In this document: positions 14,247 to 20,326 of the stretch, piece by piece
How the letters are laid out: each line of letters begins with the position of its first letter
Numbering within the stretch: position 1 is the first letter of the stretch
Virus record (IMG/VR): IMGVR_UViG_3300030328_001638
Span: 1-64,000 of that record
Reading direction: 5' to 3' (one strand)
From: a virus
DNA length: 64,000 nt
Made by a program: the position numbers and the translations under genes
Notes under the pieces: model-generated
The model's database searches: none
What the model saw: only the letters and a program-made list of their open reading frames with translations
What the model was told of the DNA's origin: nothing

Positions 14247-14744
14247 ATGGGACAATATTATATGCCGATAAACAAGACCAAAAAAGAGTATCTAAATCCT
14301 CATACTTTTGGCAATGGACTTAAACTAATGGAATTCACAAGTGATGGAAGAGGAGTGTTACAAGGACTATCTCTACTACTTGCTAATGGTAATGGTAGAG
14401 GGGGTGGAGACCATCCAAGTGGAGACAAGCTGATAGGATCATGGAGTGGAGACAACATCACAATTGAAGGAGATTATGCTGACAATTCACTATGGGATGT
14501 TATAGCTAAAGATGAGGACAAGAAGAAACCACAATGGAAAGATGTAAGCATACCTACATACAGACTCTTACTGCAAAATACTTGGGTTGGTAGAGAGATG
14601 GAAGAAAGAATACTTAAAAGTGGTACACAATTTATGATGCAAGATGAGAAAAAGTTAATGGAAGAGTTATTTCCAAAAGCTTGTGTAGAAGGAGATTTGC
14701 GACAGAAATTTGACTTTGTAGAAAAAGGACAATCTGATGAGTAA
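14247..14744 (+). CDS. GQYY-type early protein, unknown function
   Basis: A 165-aa protein with the N-terminal MGQYYMPINKTKKEYLNPH and GNGLKLMEF, a Gly/Asp/His centre (GNGRGGGDHPSGDKLIGSW) and IEGDYADNSLWD. A family of bacterial and phage hypothetical proteins starting MGQYY and containing GDYAD is known to me, without an assigned function. The last five codons form part of stem I and the core of hammerhead HHR3, and the stop (14742-14744) lies in stem II. Confidence 0.7.
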   Translation: MGQYYMPINKTKKEYLNPHTFGNGLKLMEFTSDGRGVLQGLSLLLANGNGRGGGDHPSGDKLIGSWSGDNITIEGDYADNSLWDVIAKDEDKKKPQWKDVSIPTYRLLLQNTWVGREMEERILKSGTQFMMQDEKKLMEELFPKACVEGDLRQKFDFVEKGQSDE

Positions 14745-14788
14745 AGGTTTAAACACCTACGAAACACCTCAATTTGAGGTGTAATTGT
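14729..14788 (+). ncRNA. Hammerhead ribozyme, type I (HHR3)
   Basis: Stem I 5' strand is ACAAT (14729-14733). The core CTGATGA is at 14734-14740. Stem II starts G14741 and ends C14760 (GTA/TAC, two-base bulge, then GGT/ACC). GAAA is at 14761-14764. Stem III is a perfect 8-bp hairpin ACACCTCA/TGAGGTGT (14764-14771 with 14775-14782, loop ATT). The cleavage base is A14783 (GUA), and stem I 3' strand is ATTGT (14784-14788), extendable by two G-U pairs. All invariant bases fit. The 5' part is inside the coding sequence of the upstream gene, and cleavage would fall 24 bases before the ATG at 14808. Confidence 0.88.
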
Positions 14789-14807
14789 TTAATTTAAAAA
14801 TAAAATT

Positions 14808-15011
14808 ATGAGTAATTTAAGCTATTGCAGATTTCAAAATACTGCACGAGATTTAAGAGATTGCCTAAACGCAATTGAAGATGGTCAGATAGATGACTTA
14901 TCATTTGAGGAATTCAAAGGAATACAACAAATTCTGCAGGATTGCGAAACCTTAATGTTTATGAAGGAAGAGATTGAAGATGAGATAGGAGTAGAGCCAT
15001 CCAGAAACTAA
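14808..15011 (+). CDS. Small acidic protein downstream of HHR3
   Basis: A 67-aa protein, MSNLSYCRFQNTARDLRDCL then an acidic helix (EEFKGIQQILQDCETLMFMK) and end GVEPSRN. The start MSNLSYCRFxNTxxDLxDC is a pattern I associate with short conserved phage and plasmid proteins of unknown function. It is the first gene after the predicted HHR3 cut, with a TTTAAAAATAAAATT leader. Confidence 0.6.
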   Translation: MSNLSYCRFQNTARDLRDCLNAIEDGQIDDLSFEEFKGIQQILQDCETLMFMKEEIEDEIGVEPSRN

Positions 15012-15033
15012 TAAATAACTAAAATAAATAACT

Positions 15034-15363
15034 ATGAAAAAAGATTTAAATTATGAATCAGTAGGAGAGTATTTTGAAGATGAGTTAGGTACTCTTATGG
15101 ACAAGTATATAATGGAAACAAGTAAATATCAATATGTCAATGAGGATGGGGAATTATTTTTTGAAGATAACGACAGGATGGATAGATATTATGAGACTGC
15201 GTTAGCTAACTTAATCTATCTGCTAAAAAAGACATATAATTCTCCTAAACTTGCTTGTAAAACGACAGGTAAAGTTATAAATAATCCTGACTATGTTGAA
15301 GATAAAGAAAAAGAGGTTTTTCAAAATTTTGGACAAGGATATTTATACAGGATCACAAACTAA
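15034..15363 (+). CDS. Early protein, unknown function
   Basis: A 109-aa acidic protein: MKKDLNYESVGEYFEDELGT then YIMETSKYQYVNEDGELFFE and a C-terminal Lys/Glu segment with YVEDKEKEVFQNFGQGY. It has the standard AAATAAATAACT leader. Likely alpha-helical and soluble. No domain is recognised. A hairpin follows within 5 bases of the stop. Confidence 0.6.
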   Translation: MKKDLNYESVGEYFEDELGTLMDKYIMETSKYQYVNEDGELFFEDNDRMDRYYETALANLIYLLKKTYNSPKLACKTTGKVINNPDYVEDKEKEVFQNFGQGYLYRITN

Positions 15364-15365
15364 AT

Positions 15366-15395
15366 ATGCGAATTTATGTTTCGCATTAATATTTT
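15366..15395 (+). terminator. Possible weak terminator hairpin
   Basis: ATGCGAA (15366-15372) pairs with TTCGCAT (15380-15386) around a 7-nt loop, then AATATTTT. The stem is A/T-rich at the ends and the U-run is short, so termination would be partial. The remaining gap to 15464 holds no further feature apart from an AT-rich leader. Confidence 0.4.
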
Positions 15396-15464
15396 AAGTT
15401 TGTACTATTATTAATTTAAATAGTAGAAATTTTCAATAAATACATTACAAACAAAAAAATTGAT

Positions 15465-15725
15465 TTGCGAAAAATAGTAACAAATCAAGATGCAGAAATA
15501 GTTTTAGACATATTTCAAATTAGAGATTTCCTCACAGAAGTAGCTGAAGGAAATTATCAGATACATAATGAGTATGGAGAATATAATCATTATGCAAATA
15601 GCTATTGTATGGCTATGGTAGAAAAATTTGATTATCTAAATGGATTAAATATTCCTCATTCAGAAAAAAGGAGTATAGAAAAATATTGTTTAAAATTACA
15701 TTTGAAACATAAATTCGGTAAATAA
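15465..15725 (+). CDS. Early protein, unknown function (TTG start)
   Basis: An 86-aa protein. The frame opens at a TTG (15465) with no in-frame ATG until the middle (MAMVEKFDYL), so the start is uncertain. The sequence includes DAEIVLDIFQIRDFLTEVAE and many Tyr/His residues (NEYGEYNHYANSYC). It ends GKLHLKHKFGK-like basic. It is followed 6 bases later by the tRNA gene. Function unknown. Confidence 0.5.
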   Translation: MRKIVTNQDAEIVLDIFQIRDFLTEVAEGNYQIHNEYGEYNHYANSYCMAMVEKFDYLNGLNIPHSEKRSIEKYCLKLHLKHKFGK

Positions 15726-15731
15726 AACAAT

Positions 15732-15806
15732 TGCGAGGTAGAGCAGTCAGGTCAGCTCGTTGGGTTCATATCCCAAAGGTCGCAGGTTCAAATCCTGCCC
15801 TCGCAC
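15732..15806 (+). tRNA. tRNA-Met (anticodon CAT)
   Basis: A full cloverleaf. Acceptor TGCGAGG (15732-15738) pairs with CCTCGCA (15799-15805). The D-arm is GAGC/GCTC. The anticodon stem TTGGG/CCCAA has loop TTCATAT (anticodon CAT). The T-arm is GCAGG/CCTGC with loop TTCAAAT. The first base pair is T-A rather than the C-A mismatch of bacterial initiator tRNA, so elongator Met is favoured; a lysidine-modified Ile2 tRNA cannot be excluded. CCA is not encoded. The apparent discriminator base is C, which is unusual. Confidence 0.9.
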
Positions 15807-15837
15807 CTAAAGGCAAAAAGTTTTTTATATTAATTAG

Positions 15838-15909
15838 CTATGAAGTATACGAAGCTGATATGTGAGCCATAGGTTTAACTCATAGAAGTTGCAAATTCTT
15901 GTTAAACCT
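15838..15909 (+). other. Structured leader: two adjacent hairpins after the tRNA
   Basis: CTATG (15838-15842) can pair with CATAG (15868-15872). AGGTTTAAC (15871-15879) pairs perfectly over 9 bp with GTTAAACCT (15901-15909), with an inner AGAA/TTCT pairing. The two stems overlap by two bases, so they may be alternative folds. The segment fills the gap between the tRNA and the 30-aa gene at 15941. It is not a canonical tRNA, and no hammerhead core is present. Possibly a processing or regulatory leader. Confidence 0.45.
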
Positions 15910-15940
15910 AAAATATTTATTAACCTAAACCTATATCAAT

Positions 15941-16033
15941 ATGAGTAAGTACGAAGATAAAATCAAAGCATCTTTTTATTCCTTTCTGGTCATGATCCTA
16001 ATATTAATTTATTTAATTATGAGTAATTATTAG
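15941..16033 (+). CDS. Small single-TM protein (30 aa)
   Basis: The frame reads MSKYEDKIKASFYSFLVMIL then a hydrophobic LILIY segment and ends MSNY. A charged head, one TM helix and a short tail suggest an inner-membrane micropeptide. The leader CTATATCAAT before the ATG is A/T-rich. Support is limited to composition and position between an RNA leader and a promoter box. Confidence 0.45.
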   Translation: MSKYEDKIKASFYSFLVMILILIYLIMSNY

Positions 16034-16053
16034 GATTTAAGGATTTTTTTAAC

Positions 16054-16061
16054 TATATTTG
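16054..16061 (+). promoter_or_regulatory. -7-like promoter element (TATATTTG)
   Basis: An exact TAnnTTTG match on the plus strand, about 105 bases upstream of the Api92-like gene. No TTTG is seen at -33. A transcript starting near 16067 would carry RNA element B (16093-16133) in its leader. Confidence 0.45.
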
Positions 16062-16092
16062 CACAAGATGTAAACATTATATTGTTTTGTTG

Positions 16093-16133
16093 ACCTCTAC
16101 CTCACTATGAAAATAGTGGGGTTTTGGTGGTAG
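16093..16133 (+). ncRNA. Conserved GNRA-hairpin RNA element, copy B
   Basis: CCTCACTAT (16100-16108) pairs with ATAGTGGGG (16113-16121) around a GAAA tetraloop, one G-U pair, followed by TTTTGGTGGTAG (16122-16133). CTACC (16097-16101) can pair with GGTAG (16129-16133) as an outer stem, competing with the first two stem bases. Copy A at 12656-12705 shares stem length, GNRA loop and the exact 14-nt tail while the stem sequence differs. Covariation over the stem argues for a selected RNA structure. It lies in the leader of the gene at 16169. Confidence 0.6.
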
Positions 16134-16168
16134 AAACGAAAATTTATTATTAACTTAAAATTAAAATT

Positions 16169-16987
16169 ATGCCAAATCATTGCTTTTGTAATATCCAAGT
16201 TTACGACAAAAAGGATATTAAATTATTAAAACAAATCGAACAAATAGACACTGGACTTGCAGGATTTATTAAGCCAATGCCTGAATGTTTAAACAACACT
16301 ACAATGCCTGTCAATATTATTTCTCAAAAGGAATATGATGAGCAAGAACTGAAAAGAAAAAACAATCCTGAAGAGAGAATCTTTTCATCAGGAATTACTA
16401 AAGAGATGCAAACAGAATACAAGGATAAATTTAAATTTGACAATTGGTACAATTGGGCATCATTCAATTGGGGAACAAAATGGGGGTGCTATGAGAATGA
16501 GGTTAATTTAGACTCTTATACCTTTACTACTGCGTGGTCTCCACTTGATGATGATATTCTCGAAGCTTTTGCTAAACTAACCACTAAAGGATTCTTTTAT
16601 ACTTTTGAGGAAGAAACAGGATGGGGTGGAGTGAGAGAATATGATGAAAATGGAGTATGTAAATCCTATTTTAATTATGAAGAACCTAATTGGGAGGAGA
16701 TGAGACAATTTTGGATTAACAAGGAAGGGGTTATTAAGGAAGTTCCTTATGAAGAACATTTAGAAGAGCCTGCAGAAGATTTTGAATATCTATGTGAGGT
16801 CTCAGAACTTAAAGAGGATCATGACAATGGATCAGACCAATATTCTGTAGGATTTTATGAATGTTATAACCTTCAGGAATACTATGGAAAAACCCTTGCA
16901 GATGTTTTTAATGAGGTGTGTAAGGATAAGAATATAGACTCTTGGGTTTTTCATTCCCTTCAACAATCCATATCAAGCTTAATTTAA
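16169..16987 (+). CDS. Api92-like (DUF1281-type) protein
   Basis: A 272-aa protein with the family's landmarks: MPNHCFCNIQVYD at the start, IKPMPE, then WYNWASFNWGTKWGCYENE, FTTAWSPLDDD, and GFFYTFEEETGWGG. Phage and plasmid proteins of this family (Api92, YubB-like) have a ferredoxin-like domain and an unknown role in host take-over. The C-terminal part is acidic with an added NLQEYYGKTLADVF tail. It is the largest gene in the small-gene operon and follows RNA element B. Confidence 0.75.
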   Translation: MPNHCFCNIQVYDKKDIKLLKQIEQIDTGLAGFIKPMPECLNNTTMPVNIISQKEYDEQELKRKNNPEERIFSSGITKEMQTEYKDKFKFDNWYNWASFNWGTKWGCYENEVNLDSYTFTTAWSPLDDDILEAFAKLTTKGFFYTFEEETGWGGVREYDENGVCKSYFNYEEPNWEEMRQFWINKEGVIKEVPYEEHLEEPAEDFEYLCEVSELKEDHDNGSDQYSVGFYECYNLQEYYGKTLADVFNEVCKDKNIDSWVFHSLQQSISSLI

Positions 16988-17001
16988 ATAATAACAATAA
17001 T

Positions 17002-17043
17002 GGGGGGGGGAGAAAGTTTAAGATTGCACTTCTATCATCCCCC
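17002..17043 (+). other. G9 tract and complementary C5, in the gap before 17068
   Basis: A run of nine G (17002-17010) in an otherwise AT-rich gap, with CCCCC at 17039-17043, could form a long-range GC stem enclosing 28 bases. Homopolymer G runs are prone to replication slippage. No coding role is seen. A longer ORF crossing this run (start 16942) would give Asn/Gly low-complexity sequence, so I place the next gene's start at 17068. Confidence 0.45.
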
Positions 17044-17067
17044 TTCTATTATTATAACCCAACAATT

Positions 17068-17322
17068 ATGAACAAAATAGATACAATACAGATGATTTTA
17101 GAGACTGCACCTTTAGACCAAATTACACCTCATACTTTATATGAAGTAATAATGGAAGTAATAGAATCTGAAGAAAAAGCAAATGAAATCGGATTAAAGG
17201 AAATAAGACGCATAACAAAACAATTAGATTGGAGTAATGACTTTATAGATTATGTAGAAGATCAAATGCCTAATATATATAATGAAGCGTGTGCGTGGGC
17301 AGATAAAATGGAAATACAATAA
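17068..17322 (+). CDS. Small acidic helical protein
   Basis: An 84-aa protein, MNKIDTIQMILETAPLDQIT then YEVIMEVIESEEKANEIG and WSNDFIDYVEDQMPNIYNEA. The start at 17068 follows an AACCCAACAATT leader. The protein is all-helical and acidic, with no recognised domain. A DNA-mimic or adaptor role is conceivable from charge alone. Confidence 0.6.
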   Translation: MNKIDTIQMILETAPLDQITPHTLYEVIMEVIESEEKANEIGLKEIRRITKQLDWSNDFIDYVEDQMPNIYNEACAWADKMEIQ

Positions 17323-17335
17323 CAAATAAATAACT

Positions 17336-17560
17336 ATGAAAAATAAATTAACTCCTTTTCAAGAGGAACAAATGATTCACTTATGCAATAAACTTTTAGA
17401 GTATATGTATGAGCCTGAATATACTGATTTTAATGAACGACATTTGTCAGATATAGTTGGTTTAAAAAATTTTAGCCAAGAGTATCAAGATGAACTAAAC
17501 AAAAGCGACCATATATTTAAATACATATATGCGTTAGAAAAACTAATAAATCAATTATGA
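17336..17560 (+). CDS. Small protein, unknown function
   Basis: A 74-aa protein, MKNKLTPFQEEQMIHLCNKL then EYMYEPEYTDFNERHLSDIV and a C-terminal LEKLINQL. Leader CAAATAAATAACT. Predicted helical. It overlaps the next gene by 4 bases. Confidence 0.6.
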   Translation: MKNKLTPFQEEQMIHLCNKLLEYMYEPEYTDFNERHLSDIVGLKNFSQEYQDELNKSDHIFKYIYALEKLINQL

Positions 17561-17802
17561 AAAAATATAAATTAAAAAAATCAAGGTTTTTGGATTGGAT
17601 GTTCAGCGACTTTGATGACCAACAATATTGGGGTGGATATTTCCTTAAGGAATTAAAACAAAATGGGAGAATTGAGTACACTATCGACCAGATGTTAGCT
17701 GAAAGAGATGAACTACCTATGTGGATCATGGAAGGATTTCAGTTTCAATATATGGATGAGGAGATGGTGTCAGATATGAACGAAGTAGAATTAATAGATT
17801 AA
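17557..17802 (+). CDS. Small protein, unknown function
   Basis: An 81-aa protein, MKKYKLKKSRFLDWMFSDFD then QYWGGYFLKELKQNGRIEYT and an acidic C-terminus (DEEMVSDMNEVELID). Coupled by a 4-base overlap to the gene upstream and 1 base from the next ATG. No domain is recognised. Confidence 0.6.
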   Translation: MKKYKLKKSRFLDWMFSDFDDQQYWGGYFLKELKQNGRIEYTIDQMLAERDELPMWIMEGFQFQYMDEEMVSDMNEVELID

Positions 17803-17803
17803 A

Positions 17804-17983
17804 ATGGATATAGCAATAATAAGATTTACGGAAAACACAGGGAGAGAGTATATAGTAGAAATTACTAACGATCCTGACAAGTGGCTAATAGAAAACAACA
17901 CTTTTAGAGATGAGCCTGAAAAATTATCGGACTTTGATATAGAATGGACTACATTAAAACACTATGACAATGGAACTATATAG
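17804..17983 (+). CDS. Small acidic protein (59 aa)
   Basis: The frame reads MDIAIIRFTENTGREYIVEI then TNDPDKWLIENNTFRDEPEK and ends HYDNGTI. A beta-hairpin start followed by a helical NDPDKWL segment resembles small conserved hypothetical proteins. It starts 1 base after the previous stop and overlaps the next gene by 14 bases. Confidence 0.55.
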   Translation: MDIAIIRFTENTGREYIVEITNDPDKWLIENNTFRDEPEKLSDFDIEWTTLKHYDNGTI

Positions 17984-18140
17984 ATACGAGGAAACAGATG
18001 ATGATGTTATGTATTTCATTACAGACATTAGAGAGTTTATACAAGATCATAATGAGTGTATGGAAACCGAATACACTTCAGTAAAAGAATATAATAAGGG
18101 AGAGCCACACAGAATAATAACACAAATTAATTTAAACTAA
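17970..18140 (+). CDS. Small acidic protein (56 aa)
   Basis: The frame reads MELYRYEETDDDVMYFITDI then REFIQDHNECMETEYTSVKE and ends TQINLN. Its ATG lies inside the last codons of the preceding gene. It is acidic and probably soluble. No homologue is recognised. A clean overlap chain in one direction supports it. Confidence 0.5.
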   Translation: MELYRYEETDDDVMYFITDIREFIQDHNECMETEYTSVKEYNKGEPHRIITQINLN

Positions 18141-18143
18141 CCT

Positions 18144-18299
18144 ATGAATGAATTAGAAAGAATTATCTTGAAAGAAAAACTAAAACCAATGCCTAACTTC
18201 GACTATATTAGGTGGTTACAGCAACTAAATTTAGAGCAATATAAAAAATCTTCTGTCTTTAAAAATAAAGACAATAATAGTTTGTTTATACCAAAGTAA
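18144..18299 (+). CDS. Small protein (51 aa)
   Basis: The frame reads MNELERIILKEKLKPMPNFD then YIRWLQQLNLEQYKKSSVFK and ends SLFIPK. It starts 3 bases after the previous stop and is the last gene before the long hairpin at 18347-18443. Lys-rich and helical. No function. Confidence 0.5.
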   Translation: MNELERIILKEKLKPMPNFDYIRWLQQLNLEQYKKSSVFKNKDNNSLFIPK

Positions 18300-18346
18300 T
18301 TGATTATTTTTACCCAAGTTATCATAATAGTTTGTTTTTGTTTGAG

Positions 18347-18443
18347 AGAGGGGGCGATCGGTTAATAATGCCAAATAATTTTAATGGGTGTAAAAAGAAC
18401 ATCCTTTTAATATTAAATGTTTTGATGCCCCCTCTTTTTTTTT
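18347..18443 (+). terminator. Terminator with large structured loop (or small RNA)
   Basis: GAGGGGGC (18348-18355) pairs with GCCCCCTC (18427-18434), extended by an A-U pair, followed by nine T (18435-18443): a strong intrinsic terminator. The loop is about 70 bases and itself contains GGGTG/CATCC and AT-rich pairings, far longer than a usual terminator loop. The next ATG (18451) follows only 8 bases after the U-run, so read-through or antitermination would be needed to express it from upstream. An attenuator or a short stable RNA is plausible. Confidence 0.65.
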
Positions 18444-18450
18444 ATTCCCT

Positions 18451-18663
18451 ATGTCACATTACTTAATACAACAATTAAAGCAAAGCAACGATCTAAATAA
18501 ATTTTATAAGGAAATTTATATAGAACTTGATTGTTATTTTAAATATAGTGGAATGATTGAATATAAAAACCGATTTACTGCCCAGCATCCTGTTCATGAT
18601 CCTGTGGTAAAAGAAAAGATTAACAATGATATGTCTAAATATAAATTAAAAAAAAATAAATGA
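18451..18663 (+). CDS. Small basic protein, unknown function
   Basis: A 70-aa protein, MSHYLIQQLKQSNDLNKFYK then ELDCYFKYSGMIEYKNRFTA and a basic end. Located immediately after the structured terminator and overlapping the next gene by 4 bases. No domain is recognised. Confidence 0.55.
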   Translation: MSHYLIQQLKQSNDLNKFYKEIYIELDCYFKYSGMIEYKNRFTAQHPVHDPVVKEKINNDMSKYKLKKNK

Positions 18664-18884
18664 CTAAAGATGATAGAGTCCCTCATTATTATGTAGGGCA
18701 AAATAAAGAAAGAAATTACCAAGCACGATATGTAGTAAGCGATTTTGATTGCACATATAATATTGGTACTGCTGTGACTTACTGCCTACGCAGTTCACGA
18801 AAACACGACACTCCTATTCAAGATTTATATAAAGCAATAGCACATTTAGAATTTGAAATAGAGAGATTAAAGGAGATTAATTAA
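18660..18884 (+). CDS. Small protein, unknown function
   Basis: A 74-aa protein, MTKDDRVPHYYVGQNKERNY then QARYVVSDFDCTYNIGTAVT and RSSRKHDTPIQDLYKAIAHL. The middle strongly resembles a short conserved phage family with YxARxVVxDF...GTAxxYxxRxxRK, in which DUF3310-like proteins also carry P-(I)-D-L-KA-I-HL. DUF3310 (nucleotide kinase-like) affinity is therefore possible but weak. Overlaps the previous gene by 4 bases. Confidence 0.6.
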   Translation: MTKDDRVPHYYVGQNKERNYQARYVVSDFDCTYNIGTAVTYCLRSSRKHDTPIQDLYKAIAHLEFEIERLKEIN

Positions 18885-18894
18885 AATAAATAAA

Positions 18895-19191
18895 ATGAAA
18901 AAAGCAATTTTTGACAAGTACGCATACGCAATAGCAGAACAATTTCATCTAAAGTTAGATGAGATGTTTGATAAAAGTAGAAGAAGAGATTTAGTAGATG
19001 CAAGGCAACTACTATTTTATCTTTGTTTAGAAAGACCGATTAGAGTATCTTATGTTCAAAAGTTTATGGAAGATAATGGATGCAAAGTTGCTCATTCTAC
19101 TATAATTCATGGATACAAACAAGCCAAAGCATTAATTGACTCAGACTCAGATTATAGTGAGATGATAGAGAAAATTAATAATGAAGTATAA
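18895..19191 (+). CDS. DnaA domain IV-like DNA-binding protein
   Basis: A 98-aa protein lacking any AAA+ part. The C-terminal half has the DnaA duplex-DNA-binding signature: R-x-L-VDARQLLFYLCLERP followed by VSYVQKFMEDNG and the HSTIIHG motif (67-73). In DnaA these helices bind DnaA boxes. A stand-alone copy could recognise phage origin sequences or compete with host DnaA. It overlaps the next gene by one base. A second protein of the same type lies at 26626-27054. Confidence 0.75.
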   Translation: MKKAIFDKYAYAIAEQFHLKLDEMFDKSRRRDLVDARQLLFYLCLERPIRVSYVQKFMEDNGCKVAHSTIIHGYKQAKALIDSDSDYSEMIEKINNEV

Positions 19192-19589
19192 TGAGATACA
19201 CCTTAAAAGAAGTTTATAATCAAGCGATTACCGATACTAACTCTACCATTAATAAAATGGGTAGAGGAGTGTTTGTTATAAGCTTGGGAGTAAAGCTTCA
19301 ACACTTTCCAAGTAAAACTGAAATCCTCAATTGTTCAAAGGGTGGAGATTACTATAGAGAGTTAGATGACCAGGAGTATGAGTTTTTTTTTGAGTTCGGT
19401 TGGAAGAAAGGAGTTTTATTAATTGCATTAAGCAATTGTAATTACAAACTCCAACTAATTGAAGATCGAATGAAAACAGAAATGAATACTCGGAAAAACG
19501 ACAAGCATATACAGAATCTCAAAACACGAAGAGACAATGTGTTAAAAAAATATGCTAAATATAAAATTAAATTAAATCAATTAAATTAA
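19191..19589 (+). CDS. Early protein, unknown function
   Basis: A 132-aa protein, MRYTLKEVYNQAITDTNSTI then RGVFVISLGVKLQHFPSKTE and EFFFEFGWKKGVLLIALSN, with a Lys-rich coiled-coil C-terminal third (RMKTEMNTRKNDKHIQNLKT). It sits between the DnaA-like gene and ERF, so a replication/recombination accessory is possible. No motif is recognised. Confidence 0.6.
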   Translation: MRYTLKEVYNQAITDTNSTINKMGRGVFVISLGVKLQHFPSKTEILNCSKGGDYYRELDDQEYEFFFEFGWKKGVLLIALSNCNYKLQLIEDRMKTEMNTRKNDKHIQNLKTRRDNVLKKYAKYKIKLNQLN

Positions 19590-19595
19590 AACATT

Positions 19596-20222
19596 ATGGA
19601 AAAGAAAAACATTTTTAAAGCGTTAGCTGAATTTCAGCAAGAAGTACCTGTTCTATTAAAAGGAACAGATGGTTATGGATATAAATATGTTCAGCTTGAA
19701 CACATTATAGCACAGATTAATCCAATATTAAAAAAACATGATCTCGGTTTTACCCAACTTGTAGAGGGTAATGGGCTAAAAACAATTTTGTTTCACACTA
19801 TTAGTGGAGAAACAATTGAATCTCATTCTTTTATTCCTGAATGCGATATGAAAGGTATGAACGCATACCAATCAGCAGGTGCAGGTATCACATATTTTAG
19901 AAGATATGCCTTATCTTCAATGCTTGGGATTATAGCTGATGCTGATACTGATGCAAAGGTTTATACTGCTACACCTAAAAGAACTGATTCTAAAAAAGCA
20001 TTAAATAAATTAATAGATGCTTTTGATCTTGAAGTTACTAATGTAAAACAATTAATTACTTTAAAAGAAAATGATGAGAATTGGGAGAGAGTAATTGAGT
20101 ATATGAACAATCATCCAAAGGCCAAAGGAAAAAGCCTGGACAAGATTGTAAAGGATCTTCAAGAAAAGTATGTGATAACATCAGCAGTTAAGAAAAAGCT
20201 GTCTAAACATTTAGATTTATAA
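19596..20222 (+). CDS. erf: ERF-family single-strand annealing recombinase
   Basis: A 208-aa protein matching the ERF family: GYKYVQLEHIIAQINPILKK near the N-terminus, HTISGETIESHSFIP, and the signature GAGITYFRRYALSSMLGIIA with DADTD. ERF proteins anneal complementary single strands in phage recombination. The C-terminal third (PTPKRTDSKKALNKLIDAF) is a separate helical domain. It is followed by a PD-(D/E)XK exonuclease and an SSB-like protein, forming a red-type recombination cassette. Confidence 0.88.
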   Translation: MEKKNIFKALAEFQQEVPVLLKGTDGYGYKYVQLEHIIAQINPILKKHDLGFTQLVEGNGLKTILFHTISGETIESHSFIPECDMKGMNAYQSAGAGITYFRRYALSSMLGIIADADTDAKVYTATPKRTDSKKALNKLIDAFDLEVTNVKQLITLKENDENWERVIEYMNNHPKAKGKSLDKIVKDLQEKYVITSAVKKKLSKHLDL

Positions 20223-20284
20223 TACCTTAAATTCAAAGGTAGTTAGGTATCAAGAGGGTGGAGATAGTTCATTAGAACGCATCT
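20223..20284 (+). other. Intergenic hairpins between ERF and exonuclease
   Basis: ATACCT/AGGTAT form an outer stem near 20222-20251, with ACCTT/AAGGT possible as an alternative. GTTC-ATTA-GAAC (about 20269-20280) forms a second hairpin flanked by GAT/ATC. The text GATAGTTCATTAGAACGC resembles a tRNA D-arm, but there is no anticodon or T-arm, so it is not a tRNA. No gene is seen in the gap. Confidence 0.35.
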
Positions 20285-20326
20285 ATGGAGGTCAAAATTA
20301 TAAAAAAACTAAAAAAAAAGCATAAA

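Noticed and set aside
20250-20300. tRNA-like text GATAGTTCATTAGAACGC
   Set aside because: Only a D-arm resemblance. There is no anticodon stem, T-loop or acceptor pairing.
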